In this document: one piece after another, positions 25,880 to 34,218 of the stretch
How the letters are laid out: each line of letters opens with the position of its first letter
Position numbering within the stretch: the first letter of the stretch is position 1
Assembly (NCBI GenBank): GCA_031382215.1
Contig: JANMYQ010000145.1
Coordinates: 16,176-80,175 of the forward strand
Length of the DNA stretch: 64,000 nt
Reading direction: 5' to 3'
Origin: LGRD01 sp031382215
GTDB lineage: Bacteria > Pseudomonadota > Gammaproteobacteria > Burkholderiales > Burkholderiaceae_C
Notes under the pieces: model-generated
What the model was told of the DNA's origin: nothing
The model's database searches: none
The model's input: only the letters and a program-made list of their open reading frames with translations
Translations under genes and position numbers: made by a program

Positions 25880-26563
25880 TCAGTTGGTGATGGTGAAAGC
25901 GAAGGGCTGCTCGACGATGATGTTGTCGCCGGTGCAGGTGTAGGACTGCATCGCCGTGCTCACGGCGTTGATGAAGGCCCGCTGGATCTTGCGGTCGCTG
26001 GTCCCGGTGAACGAGCCCGGCACCATCTCGACCCTGTCAATCTTGTTGGCCTTGATCGTGGCCCGCGCCGTCAGCCCGATCTTGCCGACGAAGTCGACGC
26101 CGGGCACCTCGGGCTTGGGCATGCTGGAGCAATACGCCTGGATTCCTTGTGGCTTGGGTGCCGCCAGCGGCGGTGGCGGGGGCGGCGGCGCCACTTCGGC
26201 CACCACGGGGGGCGGCGGTGGAGCTGGCGCGATAACCACCGGCGCGGGCGGCGGCGGCGTGGGCACCGCGGTGATGGTGGGTTGCGGCGGCGGAGGTGTG
26301 GCGATCTGCACCTCGGGCGGCGGAATGAAAGGCGGCGGCGGCGCTTCCAGCCGCGGCGGCGGCGGCACCACGATTTCGGGCGGCGGCGGCGGCTTCTTGA
26401 TCTCTTCGATCACCTTGGTTTCGATCGGCGCGCGCACCACCTCGACCACCTTCTTGGCCAGGCCGGTGACGAGGGCGTAGACGATGAAGGCGTGGAACAG
26501 AATGACAAGCGTGAAGCCCACGAGGTGTCGCCTCGGGTCGGCTTGCTGCTTCGAAAAATCCAT
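25880..26563 (-). CDS. tonB: TonB energy transducer
   Basis: A 227-residue protein: short cytoplasmic tail, one helix (RHLVGFTLVILFHAFIVYAL), a long Pro-rich periplasmic linker (residues about 55-160, many PPPPP runs) and a TonB-type C-terminal domain (GKIGLTARATIKANKIDRVE; KIQRAFINAVSTAMQSYTC). Two cysteines (AYCSSMP and YTCTGD) flank that domain and could form a disulfide. ATG 26563 is preferred to 26617. It lies between the receptor gene and exbB and probably serves that receptor. Confidence 0.9.
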   Translation of the reverse strand: MDFSKQQADPRRHLVGFTLVILFHAFIVYALVTGLAKKVVEVVRAPIETKVIEEIKKPPPPPEIVVPPPPRLEAPPPPFIPPPEVQIATPPPPQPTITAVPTPPPPAPVVIAPAPPPPPVVAEVAPPPPPPPLAAPKPQGIQAYCSSMPKPEVPGVDFVGKIGLTARATIKANKIDRVEMVPGSFTGTSDRKIQRAFINAVSTAMQSYTCTGDNIIVEQPFAFTITN

Positions 26564-26644
26564 GTCCTGGGATCTCCAGAGAGACTGCGGCGGAGGCGCG
26601 ATGCTACCAGCAGCCATGCGGCCGGTCGTAGAGCGGCGACCTCA

Positions 26645-26677
26645 ACAAAATGCCCGCCGGCTTGTGGCCAGCGGGCA
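26645..26677 (-). terminator. Rho-independent terminator after the TonB-dependent receptor gene
   Basis: On the minus strand TGCCCGCTGGC, loop CACAA, GCCGGCGGGCA, then TTTTGTT. The stem of about 11 bp (one mismatch) with a U-tract lies 28 bp after the receptor stop and upstream of tonB, so it may end or attenuate the receptor transcript. Confidence 0.75.
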
Positions 26678-26705
26678 ATTCAAGCAAAGGATCGGCAGGG
26701 ACCTA

Positions 26706-29465
26706 TCAGAGGAACTTGTACGCCATGCGAAGCGTGAAGGTACGACCCAGTGGATCGGTGAACCGGGGATCGAAGCCACGCTGGAAGGTCGTGTTCTGCA
26801 CAGACAGCGGAGGATTCGAATCGAACAGGTTCAAGACGCCAGCGGTGACAGTGAGGTTCTTGACGCCGGTGTAGCTGGCCGACAGATCGAACAGATAGTA
26901 GCGCTGCACCACGTTGACGCCGTCCTGGTCGACGTAGCCGCTCTTGAAACGCTGTCCCAAGGTCACCCCGAACTGGTCATCGTTCCATGACGCGGTGGCC
27001 ACGTGCTGCCACCGGAAGACAGGTGCGTTGTCCGAGTAGCGTCCCACGGCATTGATGAAGGTGCCGTTCTTTTCCCGCTGGTAACGGTACTTGGTAACGT
27101 ATGTGCCTTCGATCGACAGGCCGAAGTTGCCGCTGGGCGTCGCGCCCGACCGCCAAGCCGCCGACAGGTCGATGCCACTGGTGCGCAATTCACCGAGGTT
27201 TTCGGTTGCTGTGTCGATGAAAGCGATCGGGTCGTAGCCGATGCCGGGGAAGCCCGTGCAGGCGTCGATGTCCGAGCGGGTGATGCCGGCGCCTGTCGCA
27301 GGAATCTGGCTGCAGCGCACGAAGCGCCCCGCGAACTTGGCCGGATCAGCAAACACTGCCTGCTCAGGCAAACCGCTTATCAGGTCCTTGACGCGGATGC
27401 TCCAGAAATCCGCACCCAAGGTCACGTTGCGGGACGGCTCGAACACAACACCAGCCGTAAACGCTTTCGACCGCTCTGGCTTCAAGCTGTCCGAAGGCAA
27501 TCCAATTCCGCCGGGCCCACCCTGGCGCTGCAACACTTGCTGGCCGCAGACGACACCGGCCGAGGCGCCAGGAACGGCCGTGCCACCCGGGCACAGCACG
27601 GGGTCGTCGTAGTTGTCCGTCGTGAAAGTGGTCGACTGCGGCTGATAAATTTCATACAGCGTTGGCGCGCGGAAACCGGTGTTCGCCGAACCCCGAATCA
27701 GCACTTCTTTGCTAGGCTGATAGCGCATGCTCACCTTGGGGTTGAATGTGTCGCCGGTACCGCCGTACTTGTCGTAGCGGCCCGCGAGGGAAATTTCAAG
27801 ATCCTTGATGACCGGAATGCTGAACTCGGCGAACAGTCCGGCCGCCTTGCGCTTGCCAGAGGTGTCACTGTCCGGATCGATTCCCAGACTGCCCAACGTG
27901 GAGGTGATGGGCAAAGCCTCAAAGCCCGACTTCTCGGTCCTGTACTCGACGCCAAATGCGGCACCCAGCGGGCCGGCAGGCAACTGCATCAGATCGACCT
28001 TCGAAATGCGCAGATCAACGAAGTTGTTCTTGCTCTTGCCCACCTGGGTTTCGGAGACCACTTGAGCGGCGTCAATCGCGGCCGTGCCTGCGGCCGTCTG
28101 AGCCCCGAAAGGATTGATGACACCATTCCAAACGCCCTGGGCAATGAGGTCGTCGTTCACGTAGCCGCGCTTCACATTTGCCGCGCTCTTGTTCTGCGTG
28201 GTGCCGACTGCCGTGCGGTAGTCCCAACCAATGACGACGCCTTCCATGTCGATCATGGTGCGCTCGGTGGTGGTGTCGTCCCCGCTCGTGCGTTTGCCGG
28301 CGGGCACTTGGCGCCAGTTGGCAGCACCGCCCAGCACCGTCGTGGTTCCGTTGCCGCCCGCGAAGTCGGGAACAATGACTTGTGTGGCGGAACCAGCGGC
28401 GCCGGCCGGGAAGAACGGGCTTGTCGCCGGCATCAGCGTCGACGTCGGCGCAGGGGCCACGCGAGCAGTGCTCTGATTGTTGGCGCGCAGGTGCTCCACC
28501 GACAGAGTGTGATCCGGCGTGACGGCGAAAGAACCCCGCACAAGCGCGGTGACCTGTTCGTTCTCGGTCAGCAGGTCGACGCTGCGCGAAAAGTCGTAGC
28601 GGCAACTGTTGAACGCGCCGCCGTTGGTGGGAGTGGTATTTCTAGGAATCGAGTTGGGCGGATCGCACAGCGGACCAGAAGGCTCGAATCCGTTCAGATC
28701 GCCCGGAAAGGCTGTACCACTGGTGCCATTCGTGACTGCGGTACGGGATGTACCGATGATGCCGGTCTTGGAGAACGTCCGATCGGCCGCCGCGAGCACG
28801 CTTTGTTTGCGCCAATCGAGCGCGCCCATGATGTTGAAGCGTTGTTCGGTGAGCGAGCCGAAGCCGCCGGAAACGCTGACGCGCTTGGTATCGCCGCCGC
28901 CTTCGCGTTGCGGCTTGGTGAGCTGGCCGCTGACCTCAAGGCCAACCAGTTCCTTCTTCAGGATGAAGTTGATGACACCACCGATGGCGTCGGTGCCATA
29001 GATGGCCGACGCACCGTCACGCAGGACCTCGATCCGAGATATCGCCGAGAGCGGAATGGCGTTCAAGTCCACCGCAGCCGCATCGAAGGCGTGATTCGCC
29101 AGTCGACGCCCGTTCAAGAGCACCAGCGTCTTGTTGGCGTTCGTGTTGGTGGGGCCACCAAGACCGCGCAGATCGGCTTCCGCCTTGCCACCCGTCGTTC
29201 CACCAATGGATGAACTGGCGCCGAAGTTCGACTGGTTGGCAGAGATGTACTGGACTGCCTGCTCGGTCGACGTCACGCCCTGCTTGGCCAGGTCGTCGAT
29301 CCGGATGACCGTGACCGGCAAAGCGGTCTCGCCGGAGATTCGGCGAATCGATGAGCCAGTGATTTCGACCCTATCCAACTGCTGCTGAGCGAGGACCGTG
29401 GACGATGCAAGCGTCCCGCCGCAGACCAGCATCACTCCCGCACAGATCTTCGTTTTCTTGAACAT
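26706..29465 (-). CDS. TonB-dependent outer-membrane receptor
   Basis: A 919-residue receptor. Signal peptide MFKKTKICAGVMLVCGGTLA...LAQ; TonB-box region then plug (RVEITGSSIRRISGETALPV; TLVLLNGRRLANHAF; RIEVLRDGASAIYGTDAIGGVINFIL), and a large barrel ending in the classic terminal motif with aromatic residues (LRMAYKFL). Candidate cargo is not readable from sequence; the GSSIRR subfamily with big loops is often linked to peptides, glycans or other organic ligands, not classical siderophores. ATG 29465 follows a CAGGAGA ribosome site. Gene order puts it first in a self-contained TonB cluster. Confidence 0.93.
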   Translation of the reverse strand: MFKKTKICAGVMLVCGGTLASSTVLAQQQLDRVEITGSSIRRISGETALPVTVIRIDDLAKQGVTSTEQAVQYISANQSNFGASSSIGGTTGGKAEADLRGLGGPTNTNANKTLVLLNGRRLANHAFDAAAVDLNAIPLSAISRIEVLRDGASAIYGTDAIGGVINFILKKELVGLEVSGQLTKPQREGGGDTKRVSVSGGFGSLTEQRFNIMGALDWRKQSVLAAADRTFSKTGIIGTSRTAVTNGTSGTAFPGDLNGFEPSGPLCDPPNSIPRNTTPTNGGAFNSCRYDFSRSVDLLTENEQVTALVRGSFAVTPDHTLSVEHLRANNQSTARVAPAPTSTLMPATSPFFPAGAAGSATQVIVPDFAGGNGTTTVLGGAANWRQVPAGKRTSGDDTTTERTMIDMEGVVIGWDYRTAVGTTQNKSAANVKRGYVNDDLIAQGVWNGVINPFGAQTAAGTAAIDAAQVVSETQVGKSKNNFVDLRISKVDLMQLPAGPLGAAFGVEYRTEKSGFEALPITSTLGSLGIDPDSDTSGKRKAAGLFAEFSIPVIKDLEISLAGRYDKYGGTGDTFNPKVSMRYQPSKEVLIRGSANTGFRAPTLYEIYQPQSTTFTTDNYDDPVLCPGGTAVPGASAGVVCGQQVLQRQGGPGGIGLPSDSLKPERSKAFTAGVVFEPSRNVTLGADFWSIRVKDLISGLPEQAVFADPAKFAGRFVRCSQIPATGAGITRSDIDACTGFPGIGYDPIAFIDTATENLGELRTSGIDLSAAWRSGATPSGNFGLSIEGTYVTKYRYQREKNGTFINAVGRYSDNAPVFRWQHVATASWNDDQFGVTLGQRFKSGYVDQDGVNVVQRYYLFDLSASYTGVKNLTVTAGVLNLFDSNPPLSVQNTTFQRGFDPRFTDPLGRTFTLRMAYKFL

Positions 29466-29861
29466 GGAGTCTCCTGAGATGCACTGAGTGGATGATTGAT
29501 GAACCCAGTCCCGCAGCAAGTCGTGTGCCAACTTGTAAGTCGGTAATGACGCGCGTGCAAAGACGTGTAAATCAATTGTCACTGAGTGGAAATATGGCCC
29601 GTCTAGGGTATTCCTTGATCGCTTGGCAACACGCTCGGTTCAGACCCTCGACCCGCCCTGGCTGGAGCAAGGAAAAGTGAGATGCCATGCGGGTTTGCGG
29701 GCAATTTTGGTGCGCGCACCCGCACGGGAGCGGCGAGTTTTCCGGGGGCCTTTCAGGGCATGTCCCTAGGCTTCACACCAACTGCCGTTGGATGCTCGCA
29801 ACACGCTGCCCCGGCGCCGCCCGCCGAGAGCCATGGGCACGTCGGCGCTTGTTGGGTACCG
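29466..29861. other. Intergenic region upstream of the receptor gene
   Basis: 396 bp between the ABC operon end and the receptor start, with no credible gene. It contains two copies of CACTGAGTGGA (29482-29492 and 29580-29590) and a promoter-like pair between them. The remaining left part shows nothing I can interpret, including no clear terminator for the ABC operon. Confidence 0.5.
29534..29561 (-). promoter_or_regulatory. Candidate promoter of the receptor gene
   Basis: Minus strand TTTGCA, 16 bp, TTACAA, about 70 bases before the start codon and between the two CACTGAGTGGA copies. Weak match to sigma-70 consensus. Confidence 0.3.
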
Positions 29862-31694
29862 TCAGGAGACCTGAATCCGCGGCACCGCCGCCAGCAAGCT
29901 GCGCGTGTAGGTGGATCGAGGGTGGCGCAGCACTGCTTCGGCCACGCCCATCTCCCCAATCCGCCCGTTCTGCATCACCGCCACGTGGTCGGCGATGTAC
30001 TCGACGACGCCGATGTTGTGCGTGATGAACAGGTAGGACACGCCCAGCTCGCGCTGCAGTTGGCGCAGCAGGTTCAGGATCTGCGCCTGCACCGACACGT
30101 CGAGCGCCGAGGTGGGCTCGTCGCAGACGATCAGCTTGGGCTCCACCGCCAGTGCGCGTGCGATCGCGATGCGCTGGCGTTGGCCGCCGGAAAATTCGTG
30201 CGGGTAGCGTTCGAGCGCGTCGCGCCGCAGCCCGACCTGATCGACCAACTTTTCGATGCTGGCGCGGCGCGCCGCCGCGTCCATGCTCGGGCGCAGCGCC
30301 AGCAGGCCCTCTTCGAGGATGTCGAAGACGCGCATGCGCGGGTTCAGCGACGCAAACGGATCCTGGAAGATGATCTGCACCGACCGGCGCGCTTCGCGCA
30401 GCACGGCGCCTTCGAGCGTGAACAGGTCGTGCCCGTTGAACAGTGCTTTGCCTTCGATCAGCGCCTGGCCGCGCAGCAGTTGCACGATCGCCTTTCCGGT
30501 CGTCGTCTTGCCGCAGCCGGACTCGCCCACCAGCGCCAGCGTCTGGCCCGGGCGGATGCTGAAGGAGATGTTGTCGACCGCCGTGAACACACCCTGCGTG
30601 CCTCGCAGCAGGCTCTTGCGGATCGGGAAGCGCACGCTGAGTTCGCGCACTTCCAGCAGCGCGGTGGCATCGGCGGCGGGCTTCTTCGCCACGACGACGG
30701 GCAGCGGCATGGGGGCCTCCTCCGCGTCATGCGGCATCTGCCCGTCGGCGTACAGCAGGCAACGCACGCTGCGGCCGCCGATGTCCTGCAGCTCCGGCAA
30801 GGTGACGTGGCACTCTTCCATCACGCGGTCGCAGCGCGGCGCAAAGCGGCAGCCGGTGAAGGTTTGCCACAGCGGCGGCACAGTGCCGGCAATGGCGGCC
30901 AGGCTGGTGCCGCGCTTGGAAGAGTCGGGCAGCGCGTTCATCAGCAGCCGCGCGTAAGGATGCAGCGGCGCGTTGAAGAACTCGGCCGCACTGGCCACCT
31001 CGATGATCTGCCCCGCGTACATGAGCGCCACGCGCTGCGCCATGCCCGAGACCAGCGCCAGGTCGTGCGTGATCAGCAGCAGGCCCATGCCCTGCTCTTT
31101 TTGCAGGCGCTTGAGCAGGTCGAGGATCTGCGCCTGGATCGTCACGTCCAGCGCCGTGGTCGGCTCGTCGGCGACCAGGAAGTCGGGTTCGCAGGCCAGC
31201 GTCATCGCAATCATCACGCGCTGCTTCTGCCCGCCGGACATGCGAAACGGGTATTCATCGATGCGTCGCTCGGGCTCGGGAATGCCGACCCGGCCGAGCC
31301 ATTCGATCGCCTTGGCACGCGCCTGCGCACCGCGAAGCGGCGTGTGCGCCTCGATCGCCTCGACGATCTGGTCGCCCACGCGCATCACCGGGTTCAGGCT
31401 GGTGCCTGGCTCCTGGAAGATCATGCCGATCTTGCCGCCGCGGATGGCGCGCATCTGCGACTCGGGCAAAGCGAACACGTCGCGCCCTTCCAGCTCGAGC
31501 CGGCCTTCGGTCACGCGGCCGTTGTCGGGCAGCAGGCGCATCAACGCCAACGCGGTCATGCTTTTGCCGCAACCCGATTCGCCGACCAGCGCAAAGGTTT
31601 CGCCGCGCTGGATGCTCAGGCTCAGCCCGTCGATGGCCTTCACCAGGCCGGCGTCGGCGTCCAGCGCCACCTTGAGATCGGCAATGTTCAGCAT
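29862..31694 (-). CDS. Peptide ABC transporter, fused dual ATP-binding protein (YejF/DppDF-like)
   Basis: 610 residues containing two complete nucleotide-binding domains. Domain 1: Walker A GESGCGKSMTALAL, signature MSGGQKQRVMIAM, Walker B FLVADEPTTALD. Domain 2 from about residue 330: GESGCGKTTTGKAI, FSGGQRQRIAIARAL, LIVCDEPTSALD. The oligopeptide-type cysteine motif follows the first domain (GCRFAPRCDRVMEEC). It energises import through the two permeases encoded upstream. ATG 31694 is taken as start; a longer frame overlaps the permease gene. It is the last gene of the operon. Confidence 0.94.
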   Translation of the reverse strand: MLNIADLKVALDADAGLVKAIDGLSLSIQRGETFALVGESGCGKSMTALALMRLLPDNGRVTEGRLELEGRDVFALPESQMRAIRGGKIGMIFQEPGTSLNPVMRVGDQIVEAIEAHTPLRGAQARAKAIEWLGRVGIPEPERRIDEYPFRMSGGQKQRVMIAMTLACEPDFLVADEPTTALDVTIQAQILDLLKRLQKEQGMGLLLITHDLALVSGMAQRVALMYAGQIIEVASAAEFFNAPLHPYARLLMNALPDSSKRGTSLAAIAGTVPPLWQTFTGCRFAPRCDRVMEECHVTLPELQDIGGRSVRCLLYADGQMPHDAEEAPMPLPVVVAKKPAADATALLEVRELSVRFPIRKSLLRGTQGVFTAVDNISFSIRPGQTLALVGESGCGKTTTGKAIVQLLRGQALIEGKALFNGHDLFTLEGAVLREARRSVQIIFQDPFASLNPRMRVFDILEEGLLALRPSMDAAARRASIEKLVDQVGLRRDALERYPHEFSGGQRQRIAIARALAVEPKLIVCDEPTSALDVSVQAQILNLLRQLQRELGVSYLFITHNIGVVEYIADHVAVMQNGRIGEMGVAEAVLRHPRSTYTRSLLAAVPRIQVS

Positions 31695-31719
31695 CGGGGT
31701 CTCGGCGTGGGCAAATCGG

Positions 31720-33177
31720 TCAGCCGGCCTTGCCGCTGGCGGCCGGCAGTGCCGGCCGGCGTGGGCGGAAGGCGCTGGCGCGCGGGTCGAAGGCATCGCG
31801 CACGCCGTCGGCAAACAGGTTGGCGGCCAGCACCAGGCTGACCATGAAGCCGAAGGCCGCCGCGAACGACCACCACACCACCGGGTCGCGGCTCATCTCG
31901 CTGCGCGCCAGGTTGATCATGCCGCCGAAGCTGTTCATCGACGGGTCGACACCGACACCGACGTAGGACAGCACGGCTTCATACAGGATCAGCGAGGAGA
32001 ACTCGAGTACTGTGACGATCAGCATCAGGTGCGCAACGTTCGGGAAGATGTGCCGCCGCATGATGTTGCCGTGGCTCACGCCGAACGCGTTGGCGGCCTG
32101 CACGTACTCAAGCTCGCGCAGTTTCAGCGTCTCGCCGCGCAGAAGCCGGCACAGCCCGGCCCAACCGGTGAGGCCCAGCACCGTACAAAGCAGGAAGAGC
32201 TTGAGGTCGGCGCGTTCGACGCCGGTCTCGAACAGCTCCGGGTGCTTGTCAAGAAACACCTGCACCATCAGCACACAGGCGGCAATCAGCAGCACGTTCG
32301 GGATCGACGACAGCACGGTGTAGTGGTACTGGATCACTTCGTCGACCCAGCCGCGGAAGTAGCCCGCCAGGATGCCCAGGCCCACCGCCAGCGGCAGGGT
32401 TGCAACCGTCGCGAGCGTGCCGATCACGAAGGCCGTGCGGATGCTCTTGAGCGCCTGGTACAGCACGTCGTTGCCGGTCAGGTCGGTGCCCATCACGTGG
32501 TAGTGGCCCATCAGCGCGGCGGTCGGGCCGATCAGCAGCGCTGCAAAAAGTAGGGTCCAAAGCACCACCCGCCACGGGATGTCGCCTTCGCCGCGCCAGA
32601 TCGTCGCGAGGGTCGCGCCGAAACCCTGGCGCCGGCTGCGCGCCACCGCGGCCACCAGCAGGCCAGTCAGCACGATGAAACCCGCCACACCGGTCAGCGC
32701 CCCGACGGCGGCGCGCCGGGCCACGTCGCCGGCCCACTCGTTGGCCGGGTCGCGCAGGTGCGCGCCACCATGCACCAGGCGTGGCGCGACCCGCTTCAAT
32801 TCGCCGCCCACCTCGGCCGTTTCTTTCGTGAAGCCGACATAGTCCAGCGGCCGCGAGTACGTCGCCTCGCGCGACTCGACGAGGTCCGACAACACCCAGT
32901 CGAGCGCCGAACTCGTGCGCGTGTCGTACGCCGGGGCAGCGCCTTGCGTGCCCGCGGCAGGTGGCAACAACGGCCGGTAGTGAACGCTGTCCAGCAGGGT
33001 CACCACCAGGCACAGCAGCAACACCACCGACGAGGCGAGCGCCGGCGCGTCGCGGAACACCTTGCGCCAGTTGCTGCGCAGGCCCGGGCTGCGCAGCACC
33101 ACCACCGCGTAGGCCACGAGGGCCGCCACGAGCAGCCAGATGGCCGCATCGGTCCACAAGATTACGAACTTCGGCAT
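31720..33177 (-). CDS. ABC transporter permease (DppC/YejE-like) with large N-terminal extension
   Basis: 485 residues, about 140 longer than usual. Residues 1-190 hold extra hydrophobic segments (AAIWLLVAALVAYAVVVL; ALASSVVLLLCLVVTLLDS; GALTGVAGFIVLTGLLVAAV) separated by a probable periplasmic loop. The permease core follows (GTDLTGNDVLYQALKSIRTA; the EAA-type loop YVQAANAFGVSHGNIMRRHIFPN; SYVGVGVDPSMNSFGGMI). It works with the permease encoded upstream. The function of the extension is unknown. Confidence 0.9.
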   Translation of the reverse strand: MPKFVILWTDAAIWLLVAALVAYAVVVLRSPGLRSNWRKVFRDAPALASSVVLLLCLVVTLLDSVHYRPLLPPAAGTQGAAPAYDTRTSSALDWVLSDLVESREATYSRPLDYVGFTKETAEVGGELKRVAPRLVHGGAHLRDPANEWAGDVARRAAVGALTGVAGFIVLTGLLVAAVARSRRQGFGATLATIWRGEGDIPWRVVLWTLLFAALLIGPTAALMGHYHVMGTDLTGNDVLYQALKSIRTAFVIGTLATVATLPLAVGLGILAGYFRGWVDEVIQYHYTVLSSIPNVLLIAACVLMVQVFLDKHPELFETGVERADLKLFLLCTVLGLTGWAGLCRLLRGETLKLRELEYVQAANAFGVSHGNIMRRHIFPNVAHLMLIVTVLEFSSLILYEAVLSYVGVGVDPSMNSFGGMINLARSEMSRDPVVWWSFAAAFGFMVSLVLAANLFADGVRDAFDPRASAFRPRRPALPAASGKAG

Positions 33178-33196
33178 GGGGCTCTGCGCTTCCGCG

Positions 33197-34180
33197 CTAT
33201 TCCAGCCGGACCCGGGGGTCGGCCCAGCTGTAGGCGATGTCGATCAGGATGTAGGTCGCGATGTAAAGCAGCGAGCCGACGAAGACCATCGTGCGCACGA
33301 TCGCGAAGTCTTGCTTGCTGATCGCCTCGATCACGTAGGCGCCCAGCCCTGGCAGGCCGAAGAAACTCTCGAACACCAGGCTGCCCAGGAACACATACGG
33401 CAAGTAGCTGCCGGCGCTGGTGATGATCGGGATCAGCGCATTGCGCAGCACGTGGCGGAACAGCACCACGATCTCGGCCAGGCCCTTGGCGCGCGCGGTG
33501 CGCACGTAGTCCTTGCCGATCTCCTCGAGGAACATCGCCCGGTACAACCGCGCCTCGCCGCCCAGCCGGGCAATCAGCGACAGCAGGATCGGCAGCGCAA
33601 GGAACTTGATCGCGTCCAGCCCGGCCACGTAGCCCGAGATCGGCGCGAGCTTGAGCACGCGCGAGAACAGGAACTGCCCGACGATGATATAGAACAGGCT
33701 CGAGATCGACAGCATCAGCACGCAGGCAACCACGCCCCAGAAGTCGAGCCGGCTGTTCCTGAACATCACCAGCAGCAGCGCAAACGCCGTACTGGCAATG
33801 ACCTGCAGCACGAACAGAGGCAGCGCCATCTGCAGGCTCACCCACATGCGGCTGCTCACCTCGTGGCCGATGTCGCCAGCGCTTTCGGAGTCGGCGCGGC
33901 CGAAATTCAGCGTGAACAGCGAGACCGAGCGCTCCCAGAAGATCGTCTCGGTGATGCGCTCGCTGCCCTCTTTGGCGGTATTCAGGTACAGCGGCTTGTC
34001 GTAACCACGTTCGGTCTTCCACTTCTCGATCAGTTCCTGCGTGACGCGCTTGCCGCCGATGTTCAGGCGTGCCATGTCATCGGGCGTATTGACGGTGAAG
34101 AACAGGAAGAAGGTCGCCAGGTTGACGCCCAACAAGACAAGCGCGCCATAGATCAGGCGTCGGAACATGTAGGGGAGCAT
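33197..34180 (-). CDS. ABC transporter permease (DppB/YejB-like)
   Basis: 327 residues, MLPYMFRRLIYGALVLLGVNLATFFLFF..., with six predicted helices, a periplasmic insert after the first helix (NTAKEGSERITETIFW) and the EAA loop YVRTARAKGLAEIVVLFRHVLRNALIPI. The C-terminal motif FGLPGLGAYVIEAISKQDFAIV is typical of peptide-type permeases. It starts 39 bp after the binding-protein stop and is followed by the second permease after 19 bp. The upstream in-frame ATG at 34345 lies in the binding-protein gene. Confidence 0.92.
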   Translation of the reverse strand: MLPYMFRRLIYGALVLLGVNLATFFLFFTVNTPDDMARLNIGGKRVTQELIEKWKTERGYDKPLYLNTAKEGSERITETIFWERSVSLFTLNFGRADSESAGDIGHEVSSRMWVSLQMALPLFVLQVIASTAFALLLVMFRNSRLDFWGVVACVLMLSISSLFYIIVGQFLFSRVLKLAPISGYVAGLDAIKFLALPILLSLIARLGGEARLYRAMFLEEIGKDYVRTARAKGLAEIVVLFRHVLRNALIPIITSAGSYLPYVFLGSLVFESFFGLPGLGAYVIEAISKQDFAIVRTMVFVGSLLYIATYILIDIAYSWADPRVRLE

Positions 34181-34218
34181 CGGCGCGTTGTCCTGGTGTC
34201 GTCCTGAGCTCGGCTTGG

